42,639 nucleotides of DNA from an uncultured Christensenellaceae bacterium (GTDB lineage: Bacteria > Bacillota > Clostridia > Christensenellales > UBA3700): NCBI GenBank assembly GCA_944380275.1, contig CALWHB010000011.1, forward strand, positions 1-42,639. Reading direction: 5' to 3'. This document shows, in pieces, positions 16,611-26,300 of the stretch. The notes beneath the pieces were generated by a model. It worked only from the letters and a program-made list of their open reading frames with translations. It did not search any database and was not told where the DNA came from. Positions within the stretch are counted from its first letter, which is position 1; each line of letters begins with the position of its first letter. The position numbers and the translations under genes are program-made.

Positions 16611-16626
16611 GTTATCGCAAGATAAC
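16611..16626 (+). promoter_or_regulatory. Hairpin with GCAA tetraloop upstream of the BMP gene
   Basis: Perfect 6-bp inverted repeat GTTATC-GCAA-GATAAC, 8 nt before the Shine-Dalgarno TGGAGG. It may stabilise or mark a processed 5' end of the transporter mRNA, or be an operator. I find no clear separate promoter in the 50 nt between the xpt terminator and the ATG. Confidence 0.4.
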
Positions 16627-16646
16627 AATATATGGAGGTTTAAACA

Positions 16647-17894
16647 ATGAAGAAAAAGATTACCGTTCTTCTCACAGTACTCGTTATGCTCGTTGCAAGC
16701 ATCGGCGTAATGGCGGCTTTCACCGGCTGTACGGATACTGAGAACGAATTCAAAGTAGGCGTACTTCACATCAATCCCGTTACGTCGACATCGGGCTATA
16801 CCTATGCTCATCAGCAAGGTATCGTTTACGCTCAGACAGAGCTCGGTCTTAAGGATTCTCAGATTCTTATCAAAGACAATCTGCCCGACGACCAGACCGA
16901 CCAGATTAACGCGGCTATCGAAGAACTCATCGCTGAAGGCTGCAATATGATTATCGGCACTTCTTTCGGATATATGGAAGAGATGCAGAACTACGCTAAG
17001 CAGTATCCCGAAATCATATTCTCTCACGGCACCGGTTACCTCGACACCTACGGCGAAGGTCAGAACAACAACATGAACAACTACTTCGGCAGAATTTACC
17101 AGGTCAGATACCTTTCCGGTCTTGTAGCAGGTCTTACCACTAAGACGAACAACATCGGTTATGTCGTTGCAAGAGGTACCGATACCGCAGAGTGCACCAG
17201 CGGCGTTAACGCTTTCGCACTCGGCGTACAGGCAGTAAATCCCGAGGCTAAAGTACACGTTATGATTCTCAACAGCTGGTACGACCTCGTAAACGAACGC
17301 GGCTATGCCGATACCCTTATCGAAAGCTATAACTGCGACGTCGTAACTCAGCACTGCGATACCAACGGTCCTTCCGCAAGCGCAAAGGAACACAACGTAT
17401 ACAGCATAGGTTACAACAGCGATATGGCTCTCGCGGTAGCTGACAAGGGTGTTGAAAGAGACCCCTCCGTTCTCACTTCCGTACTCTGGAACTGGGGCGC
17501 ATACTACAAACCCGCTATCGAAACCGCTATGAAGTGCTTTGACGAAAACGGCAACTTCGTAAGCATCGACGCTTGGAAGGAATTCGACAACTATTACGGC
17601 GACTACACCGACGGTCTGTACAAACTGGCTCCCCTTTCAGAAAACTGCGCTGAAGGCACCGCAGAAATCGTCGCTCTCGTCGAAGAAATCATGGCGAAAG
17701 GCACGGACGACTGGGACGTATTCACCAACACCGCGCTTTCTTTCGTTAAGGGCGAAGACGGCAAATACTCCGTCGTACGCAGCCAAAGACAGCTTATGGA
17801 CAACGAAGGCAATGCCATCAATGACGTTACCGTCGCGAACATCACCGGCGAAATGCCTTACTGGGTTGCAGGCGTAGAAGTACACAACAAATAA
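16647..17894 (+). CDS. BMP-family nucleoside-binding lipoprotein
   Basis: 415 residues. A lipoprotein signal with lipobox FTGC (Cys28) is followed by a periplasmic-binding-protein fold of the BMP/Med (PnrA, TmpC, BmpA) type. Typical segments are KVGVLHINPVTSTSGYTYAH, the GTSFGYMEE loop, and a late SIGYNSD. In this family the protein captures purine nucleosides and hands them to a two-permease ABC importer. A TGGAGG site precedes the ATG. It is the first gene of a four-gene importer operon (gap of 30 nt to the ATPase). xpt upstream supports purine nucleosides or bases as substrate. Confidence 0.9.
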   Translation: MKKKITVLLTVLVMLVASIGVMAAFTGCTDTENEFKVGVLHINPVTSTSGYTYAHQQGIVYAQTELGLKDSQILIKDNLPDDQTDQINAAIEELIAEGCNMIIGTSFGYMEEMQNYAKQYPEIIFSHGTGYLDTYGEGQNNNMNNYFGRIYQVRYLSGLVAGLTTKTNNIGYVVARGTDTAECTSGVNAFALGVQAVNPEAKVHVMILNSWYDLVNERGYADTLIESYNCDVVTQHCDTNGPSASAKEHNVYSIGYNSDMALAVADKGVERDPSVLTSVLWNWGAYYKPAIETAMKCFDENGNFVSIDAWKEFDNYYGDYTDGLYKLAPLSENCAEGTAEIVALVEEIMAKGTDDWDVFTNTALSFVKGEDGKYSVVRSQRQLMDNEGNAINDVTVANITGEMPYWVAGVEVHNK

Positions 17895-17924
17895 TCAAAA
17901 CAAAACTAAAACAAGGATTTTCAA

Positions 17925-19667
17925 ATGACAAATATCGTAGAAATCCGCAACCTCACCAAGACTTTCGGTGAAGTAGTTGCGAACAATAACGTTCGCTTAG
18001 ATATCCGGCAGGGCGAGATTCTCGCCCTGCTCGGCGAAAACGGCAGCGGAAAGACGACTTTGATGAACATGTTGTCGGGAATATATCAGCCTGACAGCGG
18101 AGATATTCTGATAAACGGCAAAAAAGTCGTCATCCACTCTCCCGAAGAGGCGAAAAAGCTGGGCATCGGTATGGTCCACCAGCATTTTAAACTTATAGAT
18201 ACGCTTTCGGCGGCAGACAATATCTGGATGGGTACGGAACCCGAACCTTATTATCTGGACGAAAAACTCGCCTTTGCCGACAAGTGCAATCCTTGCGACG
18301 CAACTGACCCCAAACAACTTTCAGTTCAGAAACGCCGCAACGCTTTGACCAGAATAAAACTGCGCCTCGGCGCATTGAAATACAAAGCAAGCTCTTTTCT
18401 CAAAAGTCAGCCGCTCAAAAAAGAGCGTTTCCGCATAATCGACAAGATTACCGGCGACTTCGGTTTTGAACTGGATTCCCGCAAACTGGTGAGCGATATG
18501 GCTGTCAGCGAAAAACAGACATGCGAAATCATCAAGGTACTCTTTTACGGCGCAAAAATTCTCATACTCGACGAACCGACTGCCGTGCTTACGACCCAGG
18601 AAATCCGCAAACTCTTCGCCACAATGAGAAAGATGAAAGAACGCGGCTGTTCTATCGTCATAATCACGCACAAACTCAACGAAGTTCTCGAAATAAGCGA
18701 CCGCGTCGCTATAATGCGCAAGGGAGAATATATCACCACGGTCTACACCAAAGACGCAGACGAACAGCTGCTTACAGAGCTTATGGTAGGAGAAAAAGTC
18801 GAACTGCATATCGACAGACCGCAGACCGACTTTGACCGTCCTCTCCTCGAAATAAGAAATCTTACCGTCAAAAACGACGAAGGTTCCGTCGCAATAGACG
18901 ATATGAGTTTTTATATCCGCGGCGGTGAGATGCTGGGCGTTGCCGGCATATCCGGATGCGGACAAAAAGAACTGTGCGAGGCTATCGCCGGACTTCGCAA
19001 GATAGAGAGCGGAGAAATCAATCACAAAGGCAAATCCCTGATAGGTCTTCCTCCCAAAAAAATAATAGAAATGGGCATTTCGATGAGCTTTATACCTGAA
19101 GACAGACTGGGTATGGGGCTTGCTCCTTCAATGTCCATTACGGACAATATGATGCTGAAGACCTATTCTGAAGGCAAATTCAATCCGTTCGTAAACAGGA
19201 AAAAGGCGAGAGAAAGAGCAAAACAGCTTATTGAGCAGCTCAACATCGTTACCCCTTCGACGGAAACCCCGGTACGCAGACTTTCAGGCGGCAACGTACA
19301 GAAAGTCCTGGTAGGAAGAGAAATCGAATCCTCTCCCAACGTAATAATTACCGCATATCCCGTAAGAGGTCTTGACATAAACTCTTCTTACGCCATATAC
19401 GATATTCTCAACGAACAGAAGAAGAACGGCGTGGGCATACTTTTCGTAGGCGAAGACCTCGACGTTATGCTCGCGCTGTGCGACAAGATTATGGTAATCT
19501 GCCACGGCAAACTGATGGGCGTCGTTCACGCTGAAAAAGCGACCAAAGAACAGCTGGGACTTATGATGACGGGCGCACTCGACCTGCAGATAGAAAACGC
19601 TAAACCGTACGGCATAGCAAAAGACAGCAATATTACAGAGGAGGCGCACGATGACAACGACCAATAA
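17925..19667 (+). CDS. Nucleoside ABC importer, double ATPase subunit (NupA/YufO-like), with divergent first half
   Basis: 580 residues with two nucleotide-binding domains. NBD1: Walker A GENGSGKT (37-44), Q-loop MVHQHF, Walker B ILILDEP. NBD2: GISGCGQKEL in place of Walker A, as usual in this family, and signature LSGGNVQKV. Oddities: between the Q-loop and the signature of NBD1 there is a Lys/Arg-rich insertion of roughly 45 residues (around 105-150). The NBD1 signature, normally SVGxQQRVEI, reads AVSEKQTCEI, losing its Gly. The second Walker B reads VIITAYPVRGLD instead of AQPTRGLD. Energy use would then rest on the composite site with the NBD2 signature. The permease start overlaps its end by 17 nt. 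Confidence 0.9.
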   Translation: MTNIVEIRNLTKTFGEVVANNNVRLDIRQGEILALLGENGSGKTTLMNMLSGIYQPDSGDILINGKKVVIHSPEEAKKLGIGMVHQHFKLIDTLSAADNIWMGTEPEPYYLDEKLAFADKCNPCDATDPKQLSVQKRRNALTRIKLRLGALKYKASSFLKSQPLKKERFRIIDKITGDFGFELDSRKLVSDMAVSEKQTCEIIKVLFYGAKILILDEPTAVLTTQEIRKLFATMRKMKERGCSIVIITHKLNEVLEISDRVAIMRKGEYITTVYTKDADEQLLTELMVGEKVELHIDRPQTDFDRPLLEIRNLTVKNDEGSVAIDDMSFYIRGGEMLGVAGISGCGQKELCEAIAGLRKIESGEINHKGKSLIGLPPKKIIEMGISMSFIPEDRLGMGLAPSMSITDNMMLKTYSEGKFNPFVNRKKARERAKQLIEQLNIVTPSTETPVRRLSGGNVQKVLVGREIESSPNVIITAYPVRGLDINSSYAIYDILNEQKKNGVGILFVGEDLDVMLALCDKIMVICHGKLMGVVHAEKATKEQLGLMMTGALDLQIENAKPYGIAKDSNITEEAHDDNDQ

Positions 19668-21378
19668 AGACCCGTTGATAAAAATATCCAAACGTCAGAA
19701 TCTTGCGCTCGGATACAAACTTCTGCTCACCGTGGGCGCAATTTTCCTCGCACTCGCAATAGGAGGTATTCTGCTCGCTTGTCTGGGATACAACCCCTTT
19801 GAATTTTACGTCCAGCTCCTTATGGGCAACTTCAAGAACGCGTCTTACTTAAAACTTCTCGTAAGAACGCTTGTTCCTCTGCTCATCACTTCTCTGGGCG
19901 TTTCGCTCGCGTTCAAGATGCGTTTCTGGAACATCGGCGGCGAAGGTCAGTTCATAGTGGGCGCAATCATTGCGATGACTTTCTCTCTGCTCATAGGCGA
20001 TTCTCTTCCCTCCCCACTCGGAGCGATTATAATCGTCCTGCTGGGAGCTTTGGGCGGAGGTGTTTACGCTCTTGTCGTCGCACTTCTCAAAGTAAAATTC
20101 AATACCAACGAAACGCTTATGACGCTGATGCTGAATTACGTAGCAATTTACGTCGCGTCGTATATGCTCAAAACAGATTTCTTTGCTATACAGGGACAGG
20201 GCGTTCCCTCTTTCAAGGTAATAGCCGAACAATTGTGGCTTACCGAAATAAATATCGGCAAATTCTCTTTCGATACGGCAGTATTTATTGCGGTCGCGCT
20301 GGTGATTATACTTTTCGTATATTTCAGGCAGTCTAAACAGGGGTACGAACTCAACGTCGTCGGTGATAGTCCCAACACGGCGAAATACGCGGGCATGAAA
20401 GTGAAATGGATAATCGTACGCACAATGTTCCTTTCAGGCGCGATAATAGGTATGGCAGGCGCACTCAAGCTGTGCGGTTCTTCTGCAGGACACACCTTCA
20501 GCGCAAACATAACGGGCGGCGTAGGCTGGACGGCGATAATAGTCGCATGGCTTGCAAAGCTCAATCCGATAGGTATATTCATAGCGTCGCTGCTTATGTC
20601 TATTCTCGAACGAGGCTGTGATTTCACCCGTACGTCGATGTCAATGAACTCAGCGATAAGCGACGTTTTGCAGGGAATCATACTCTTTACCGTCCTCGCA
20701 TGCGACTTCTTCACCGGATATAAGGTAACCTTCCGCAAAAAGTCGAAAGCAACCGTATCCGCGTCAGAAACGCAGGACGCAGGCACGGAACAAAGCGACG
20801 ACGAGAACCTGTCTGCCGCAGAAACCGCGGCGCAAAACGTCGTAAAAGACGATACACCTGAGCAAAACGCAGCTGATGAAATCACGGATACGTCCGCGCC
20901 TGTTCAAGACGCGCCGCCTGCCGCTGCAGATGAAACCCCTCCCGACGAGGAAAAAGCAGAAGAGAGCGAACTCTCTCCGACCGAAAACAAGCAGATTACT
21001 TCCGAAGGAGAAACCCCTTCTCAGACTGAAAAAATACAGTCTGAAGAAGAGAAAATCCCTGAGCCTAAAGACGCGCAAGCCGAAGAAACTCCCGTTGAAA
21101 CCGCGCAGAACGCGGTAAAGGCTGAAAAAACTTCTTCTCCCGCAAAAAAGACGGACACAAAGAAGAAAACCCCTGCAAAAAAGACGACTTCAAAGGCAAC
21201 AGCAAAGACGACCGTCGCAAAAAAGCCTGCGACAAAAAAGACTTCTTCAAAAGCCGTAACTTCTGCCGCAAAGACTGCGCAAAGTCAGCAGAAGAAGTCG
21301 GCGGCAAACAAGACTTCAAAGAAAAGCGCGCAGGTGAAAAAAACCGTAAAAGCAAAAGGAGGTGCCGACAATGAATAA
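19651..21378 (+). CDS. Nucleoside ABC importer permease 1 (NupP-like) with a histone-H1-like C-terminal tail
   Basis: 575 residues; usual members have about 350-370. Residues 1-365 are a BPD_transp_2 permease with many membrane segments and the family motif FWNIGGEGQFIVGA. After residue ~365 comes a ~120-residue acidic Glu/Pro/Thr/Ala linker and then, from ~490, ~80 residues rich in Lys, Ala, Thr and Ser with SPAKK, TPAKK and VAKKPATKK motifs like those of histone H1 or bacterial HU-tail proteins. The extension is in frame and ends at the natural operon junction, so a sequencing error is unlikely. GAGGAGG before the ATG supports the start. The tail probably lies in the cytoplasm; possible binding to nucleic acid or phospholipid is inference. 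Confidence 0.88.
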   Translation: MTTTNKDPLIKISKRQNLALGYKLLLTVGAIFLALAIGGILLACLGYNPFEFYVQLLMGNFKNASYLKLLVRTLVPLLITSLGVSLAFKMRFWNIGGEGQFIVGAIIAMTFSLLIGDSLPSPLGAIIIVLLGALGGGVYALVVALLKVKFNTNETLMTLMLNYVAIYVASYMLKTDFFAIQGQGVPSFKVIAEQLWLTEINIGKFSFDTAVFIAVALVIILFVYFRQSKQGYELNVVGDSPNTAKYAGMKVKWIIVRTMFLSGAIIGMAGALKLCGSSAGHTFSANITGGVGWTAIIVAWLAKLNPIGIFIASLLMSILERGCDFTRTSMSMNSAISDVLQGIILFTVLACDFFTGYKVTFRKKSKATVSASETQDAGTEQSDDENLSAAETAAQNVVKDDTPEQNAADEITDTSAPVQDAPPAAADETPPDEEKAEESELSPTENKQITSEGETPSQTEKIQSEEEKIPEPKDAQAEETPVETAQNAVKAEKTSSPAKKTDTKKKTPAKKTTSKATAKTTVAKKPATKKTSSKAVTSAAKTAQSQQKKSAANKTSKKSAQVKKTVKAKGGADNE

Positions 21379-22363
21379 TGCGATTATGCAGATAATTTTT
21401 ACTTTTGGCGAGGCAATCCGCCGCGGCACTCCGTTACTCCTCGGCACGACGGGCGAAATACTCAACGAAAAGTCAGGTTCTCTCAACCTCGGCGTTGAGG
21501 GTACGATGGCGGTAGGCGCGATTACGGGAGCGTTGCTCGGACTTGCGACAAGCAGCATGTTCCTCGCTCTGCTGGGGGCGTTTGTAGGCGGTATGTTCTG
21601 CGGATTGATTTATGCCTTCCTTACCATTACGTTAAAGGCAAATCAGAACGTAACCGGTCTTGCAATCACTATTTTCGGCAGCGGTCTTTGCCTCTTTTTG
21701 GGCGAAACGCTCAAGTCGACAAACAAATTCCCCGCTTATACGACTGAATTTTTCAACGCGATGACAAGCGGCGGAATCCCTCTTCTCAAGGACATCCCGT
21801 ATATAGGCACGTTGCTCTTCTCTTACAACGCTCTCGTATATATAGCGATTGTAATTGCGCTGATTGTGTGGTTTTATATCACTAAAACCAAATCCGGTCT
21901 TCGTATGAGAGCCGCAGGAGAAAACCCCGCTGCGGCAGACAGCGTGGGCATAAACGTGGACGCGGAAAGATATAAGAACATTATAATCGGCAGCGGAATC
22001 ATGGGCCTGGGCGGCGTCTATATGGCATTGTTTATAAACAACGGCTTGTGGAATACAGACTGGATTTCAGGTTACGGCTGGATAGCGGTTGCTCTCGTAA
22101 TATTCGCAAACTGGTCGTCAGCACGCGCTATATGGGGCTCTTACTTCTTCGGTCTTCTGCTCGCGCTCAAATCCAGGATGCCGTCGCTTGCAAGTGCCTT
22201 CCCGTCTATACTCTCATGGACGACGGAAATCCCGACAGAGCTTTTCGACGCTCTGCCGTTCATAGTAACTATTCTGGTGCTTGCGATTTCTTCTATGAAG
22301 AAAAACAAAAAAACGGGTTCGCCGGCAGGTCTTGGTCTGAACTACTTCAGAGAAGAACGATGA
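21371..22363 (+). CDS. Nucleoside ABC importer permease 2 (NupQ-like)
   Basis: 330 residues. ATG 21371 is chosen: GGAGG (21358-21362) is 8 nt upstream, while the GTG at 21362 overlaps that site. The family motifs ILNEKSGSLNLGVEGTM and LRAAGENPAAADSVGIN-like GLRMRAAGENPAAADSVGI are present, with about 8-10 hydrophobic segments. It pairs with permease 1 to form the membrane channel. It overlaps the end of permease 1 by 8 nt, whose last codons contain the ribosome binding site. The C-terminus is short, unlike permease 1. It is the last gene of the operon; a strong terminator follows. Confidence 0.92.
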   Translation: MNNAIMQIIFTFGEAIRRGTPLLLGTTGEILNEKSGSLNLGVEGTMAVGAITGALLGLATSSMFLALLGAFVGGMFCGLIYAFLTITLKANQNVTGLAITIFGSGLCLFLGETLKSTNKFPAYTTEFFNAMTSGGIPLLKDIPYIGTLLFSYNALVYIAIVIALIVWFYITKTKSGLRMRAAGENPAAADSVGINVDAERYKNIIIGSGIMGLGGVYMALFINNGLWNTDWISGYGWIAVALVIFANWSSARAIWGSYFFGLLLALKSRMPSLASAFPSILSWTTEIPTELFDALPFIVTILVLAISSMKKNKKTGSPAGLGLNYFREER

Positions 22364-22411
22364 TTAATCTCTGCTCTTAACTGCGACGGATACACTTTGT
22401 GTTTCAAACTT

Positions 22412-22437
22412 AAAGCGCGGCGGTGCCGCGCTTTTTT
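22412..22437 (+). terminator. Terminator of the nucleoside importer operon
   Basis: A 10-bp stem AAAGCGCGGC / GCCGCGCTTT with a GGT loop, running into a T tract. Confidence 0.92.
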
Positions 22438-22783
22438 ATGCGGTTTTCATAGCGCGGTTTGAGGTTAACCAATACCTGCTTGCGCCGATTAAAAAACACG
22501 CGGCGTGAGCCATAGGACCGCAAAAAAACTTCTCAGCTTTTTTCTTTTCAAATATTAATTTACGTGCATACTTTTATGTATACAGACTTGCTTTTACATA
22601 TAAACATTTGCTTATACTCGTGCTTATACGTTTCAACACAGGTATTATAAATCGTCTTATAGTGGTTGACCGATACGACGTTTTTTGACTTCCCGCTATC
22701 GACCTTTTTATTTCAACATACACTGCGACGACAAATAAATTTCTCCGCATTTACTCTGTCCCGTTAAACCTCAAAACACGCGA
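22438..22783. other. Convergent intergenic interval without a called gene
   Basis: About 350 nt between convergent terminators. I see only degenerate short repeats of the type TGCTTnTAC around 22586-22630 and no frame with a start signal. TTGCTT/TATACT there have a 19-nt spacing, too weak to call a promoter. Confidence 0.5.
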
Positions 22784-22811
22784 TAAAAAAGGCGGCGCAT
22801 ATCGCGCCGCC
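22784..22811 (-). terminator. Terminator of the surface-protein operon
   Basis: Minus strand 8-bp GC-rich stem GGCGGCGC / GCGCCGCC, 5-nt loop, then six T. It ends the operon 36181-22835. Confidence 0.92.
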
Positions 22812-22834
22812 GGAGAACGGTTGACAGGATTAAC

Positions 22835-23320
22835 TCATACGAGCGTTATCGTAACGTCGAAACCGTTGTGTTGATAGGCGATGCTGTAAATTTCCACCTT
22901 GCCGGAGATATAGTTGCCTTTGATATGCGCCGTCGCCTGAACGTCTATGCCGAGAAGGGTTGTTGCGTCAGCAAGCGCGCCTTCTATCTCAAACTCTCCC
23001 GAAACCTCTTCATAAGATTTTTTAACGTCTGCTGCAAAGTCTGTCAGAGAGAGCTTTTTGCCCGCGTTCTCGCCTGCCGCGATATATGCGGAGGCATCTA
23101 TGTCGAGTCCCGTAAAATCGCTGCTGCCCACGCCGTCCTTATAGGTGTAAACAGTTATATCTCCCTGCTTGACGGTTATTGAGAGATTGCTCTGCTTTGC
23201 GCATAAATCAAAAATCTGACTGTAAACCTGCTCTTCGGTATTGCATGCCGTCAATGCGAAAACCGCTGCGGTCAGAACCGCAATCAATGCTATAATAGCC
23301 GTAATTCTCTTATTTTTCAT
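22835..23320 (-). CDS. Small lipoprotein paired with an MBG surface protein (copy 1)
   Basis: 161 residues; I know no named family for it. The signal peptide ends in a lipobox FALTAC with Cys26. The mature part is beta-rich with ITVYTYKDG early and YSIAYQHNGFDVTITL at the end. It is clearly related to the 158-residue lipoprotein at 37770-38246: same length, Cys at the same position, same end pattern (YTVSYTDENGYNVKITL). Each lies directly downstream of a giant MBG protein and overlaps its 3' end (here by 11 nt), with its ribosome binding site AAGGGAGG inside the larger gene. A fixed partner, such as a surface subunit or assembly factor, is the simplest inference. Confidence 0.75.
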   Translation of the reverse strand: MKNKRITAIIALIAVLTAAVFALTACNTEEQVYSQIFDLCAKQSNLSITVKQGDITVYTYKDGVGSSDFTGLDIDASAYIAAGENAGKKLSLTDFAADVKKSYEEVSGEFEIEGALADATTLLGIDVQATAHIKGNYISGKVEIYSIAYQHNGFDVTITLV

Positions 23321-26300
23321 TGTCGCAACCTCCCTTGCGCTTTTTTATAGCCAGCGCACCCACGCCGAGAGCGAGGCCTCCCACGGATACCGAGATTACG
23401 GTAGCCGCAAGTTTCTGATAACCCGAAAGGTTCGCGCCCGCATTGAGAGCGGCAACTACGGTTTCTTTTGCAGAATTGATAAGCGTATCGTATCTGCCTT
23501 GCAGACCGCCTACGACGGTCGCATAGGTATCGCTCTTTTCTCCCACAGCATTGGCTTGCCAGCCGAGAACCTCTGCGATTTCGTTGGCATTGGCAAAAGA
23601 CACTTCTGCGTCGAGATAATTTCTGCCTACGTACTCTTCAAGCACGTCGTAAGTGATATTCGCGTCCACCTTTACCGCTGCGGTAGCGTTGTAGTTCTGA
23701 GTCTGCACATATCGCAGATATACGCTCACCACTCCCTGAACGTCAACCGCGATTCTGCCGTCGGCGGGGAGAGCCGTCCATGTCGCGTTGTCGAAGGAAT
23801 ACTCCACCGTATTCCTGTCGTTTACGGTAATCTCTATATATCCGTAACCCATACGCGCGCTTGCGAAAATCTCTTTGTCTGCGCGTGCGACGGTTACGGT
23901 AACGATTACAGGCTCTGCGTCGTTGTAATTCTTAAGTCCCTTGAGGACGAGTCCCACGTTGTAATCTCCTGCCTCGAGAATAGTCGAAGAACTGTAAACG
24001 CTTACTTTGTCAGCCAGACCTTCGTCGCCCGCTATCAATCCGCTTACCGTATATTCAACAGTATCTGCGGGGTTGACAATCTGACCGCTGTAAACGACGT
24101 TTTTGACCGTTGCGGTTATTACGGGAGCGTCCGCTTTTGAAACGGTGAATTCAACGCTTTCCAGCTCGCCCACCTCGTAATTGCCGTTTGCCACGACCTG
24201 AGCCGCTCTCACGAAATACGTACCCGCATCGACGGGCGCAACTCCCGTGTAATTTTTGCCGTCTGCTGAATACTCAAACGTAACTTCTACCGAATCATCT
24301 CCCACAAGATTTTCCCAGACCGCCTGTACACCGTTGTAAGCCGCGCCGTCGTATTTCTTATCAGTTGCGCTGAGGCTGCCCTGCAAAGCGCGTTTAGTGA
24401 CGTTGAGATACGCCGTCAGAGCGTTTCCTCCGTTGACGATATAATTGTCAGCATTGTCAAGAGTATATTCAACGACAACTTCTATCGCGCTGTCTGCGGC
24501 AGTCTGTCCAGCGACGTATTCTGTCTTATAGGTATAGCCGTTTACGCTGAACTTGTCGCCGCCAATCGTACCCGTCGCACTTACGAAATATGACTCGTTG
24601 CCGCTGAGGGGATTGCCGTAAATGACTGAATCGTTCTTTAGCGTAACCGTTACGGGAGCTTTTGCCACGGTTACGACCGTCTGAATAAACTCTGAGTCTT
24701 CATAATTCTGAAGTCCGCCGATATAAGCGGTCAGCGTATAATCGCCCGCATCGACAATCTTGTTGAGGCAGTATATTACCACGTGTCCGGCAAGGCTTTC
24801 ATCTCCCGCGAAAAGTCCGTTTACCTCAGTCGTAACGATGTCTGCAACGGATTTTTCTTTGCCGTCGTACACAATGCCTTCTTTTACGTTGACTGTGATT
24901 GAAGGAGCAGCTGCTTTTGCTATGCTGAACTGCACTCCTCCGGCGATAGTTCCCATCTGATAGTTGGGATTATCGACAGCAGTGATACCTACATAATATG
25001 TTCCCACGTCCACGGGAGCGTTGTCGATATAGGTAACATTGTCGAGAGAATATTGCACCTTGCAATTGACGACGTCGCCTTCAAGAATACTCTCACTGTC
25101 GATATATACATGGTCGTAAGGCATGCCGTCATAAGTGGTATCGGGCGCGACGAGAGAGCCGTTTATAAGCCTCTTGCCCACCGTCAGTACCGCGACGACC
25201 GGCTCACCGTTGTTTATCAGATAATTGTCTGCGTTTCCGTTGGTAAACGTAAACGTCAGTACGACGTCCAAAGCCGTGCCTGCCGCCGTCTTTACCACGT
25301 AATCAGTGGAATATTCTGCCGTTACCGCATTCTCTCCCACAAGCCCGTTTACCGCGCTGTAAAAATCGGTAGCAACGTATGTGAGTTCGTCGCCGTAAGT
25401 GATGTCCTTATTTGTCGTAACGACGGATACCGCCGCTTTGTCCACGGTGATTTCTTTGTCGACGATTACGACGTCGTTGTAGTTATCGGCGTTTTCCACC
25501 GAGAAATCCTGTGCGGTAACGGTAACTTTGCCGCCCGCGTTCACGGAAGCCGCAGTATAGGTATCTCCGCTTTCGGTAAGCGTTACGATATTAAAGGTCT
25601 TGTTGTCATAAACTCCGCTGACAACGGGAGATGTATCGCCGGCAACGGCTGTCGCCCCGTAAGCGAGTGTGACCTGTATATTGCCGAAGTCTATCACCGG
25701 AGTCGCCTTTTCAACGAAATACGTTCCGTTTCCGTCGACTATCTCATAGTTGGAATTTGCAGAAATCGCAACCACATTGTAATATCCTGCGTTTTTGATT
25801 TCTTCAACCTGAGTATACTCGCCGTCAGCTGTTGCCGAGTAAGTTATCTGATATGTCTTTGCAAAGTTGTCCTCAGTAACAAGTCCGAAAGACTCTTTTG
25901 CCGCACCGTCATAGACGCCGTTTGCAAGCTGAGCCCAGCTTGCGTTGGGACTATCTCCCGACACGCTTATCTTGCGGGGTACGACTTTTACTTTGAACTC
26001 TATACTCGCGTCTTCGTAACGCTGGCTTTTGAGGGTTGCGGTAACGACGTATTCCGTTTCTCTTGCGTCAAGCGCGCTTGCTATTTCCATGTCGTCTACG
26101 GAGAATACGAAATAATCGCTTTCCTCTTTGTCTTCGGCATCGTAATCCACAGCCTCACGCAAAGCCGCAGTGAGTTTCTGTACCGTATTGAAATATTCTG
26201 TCGTAAATACGCCGTCGATTACCTTGTCAGTCGTGCTTACCGTTACAACGGCAGTAACCGTAAAAGTATACACGTTCGTTTCCAGATTGTAGTTTGAATT

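Noticed and set aside
23310..23400. LPXTG-type sortase signal in the giant surface proteins
   Set aside because: No LPXTG-like motif precedes the C-terminal membrane span in either MBG protein, and the 2485-residue protein is a lipoprotein.
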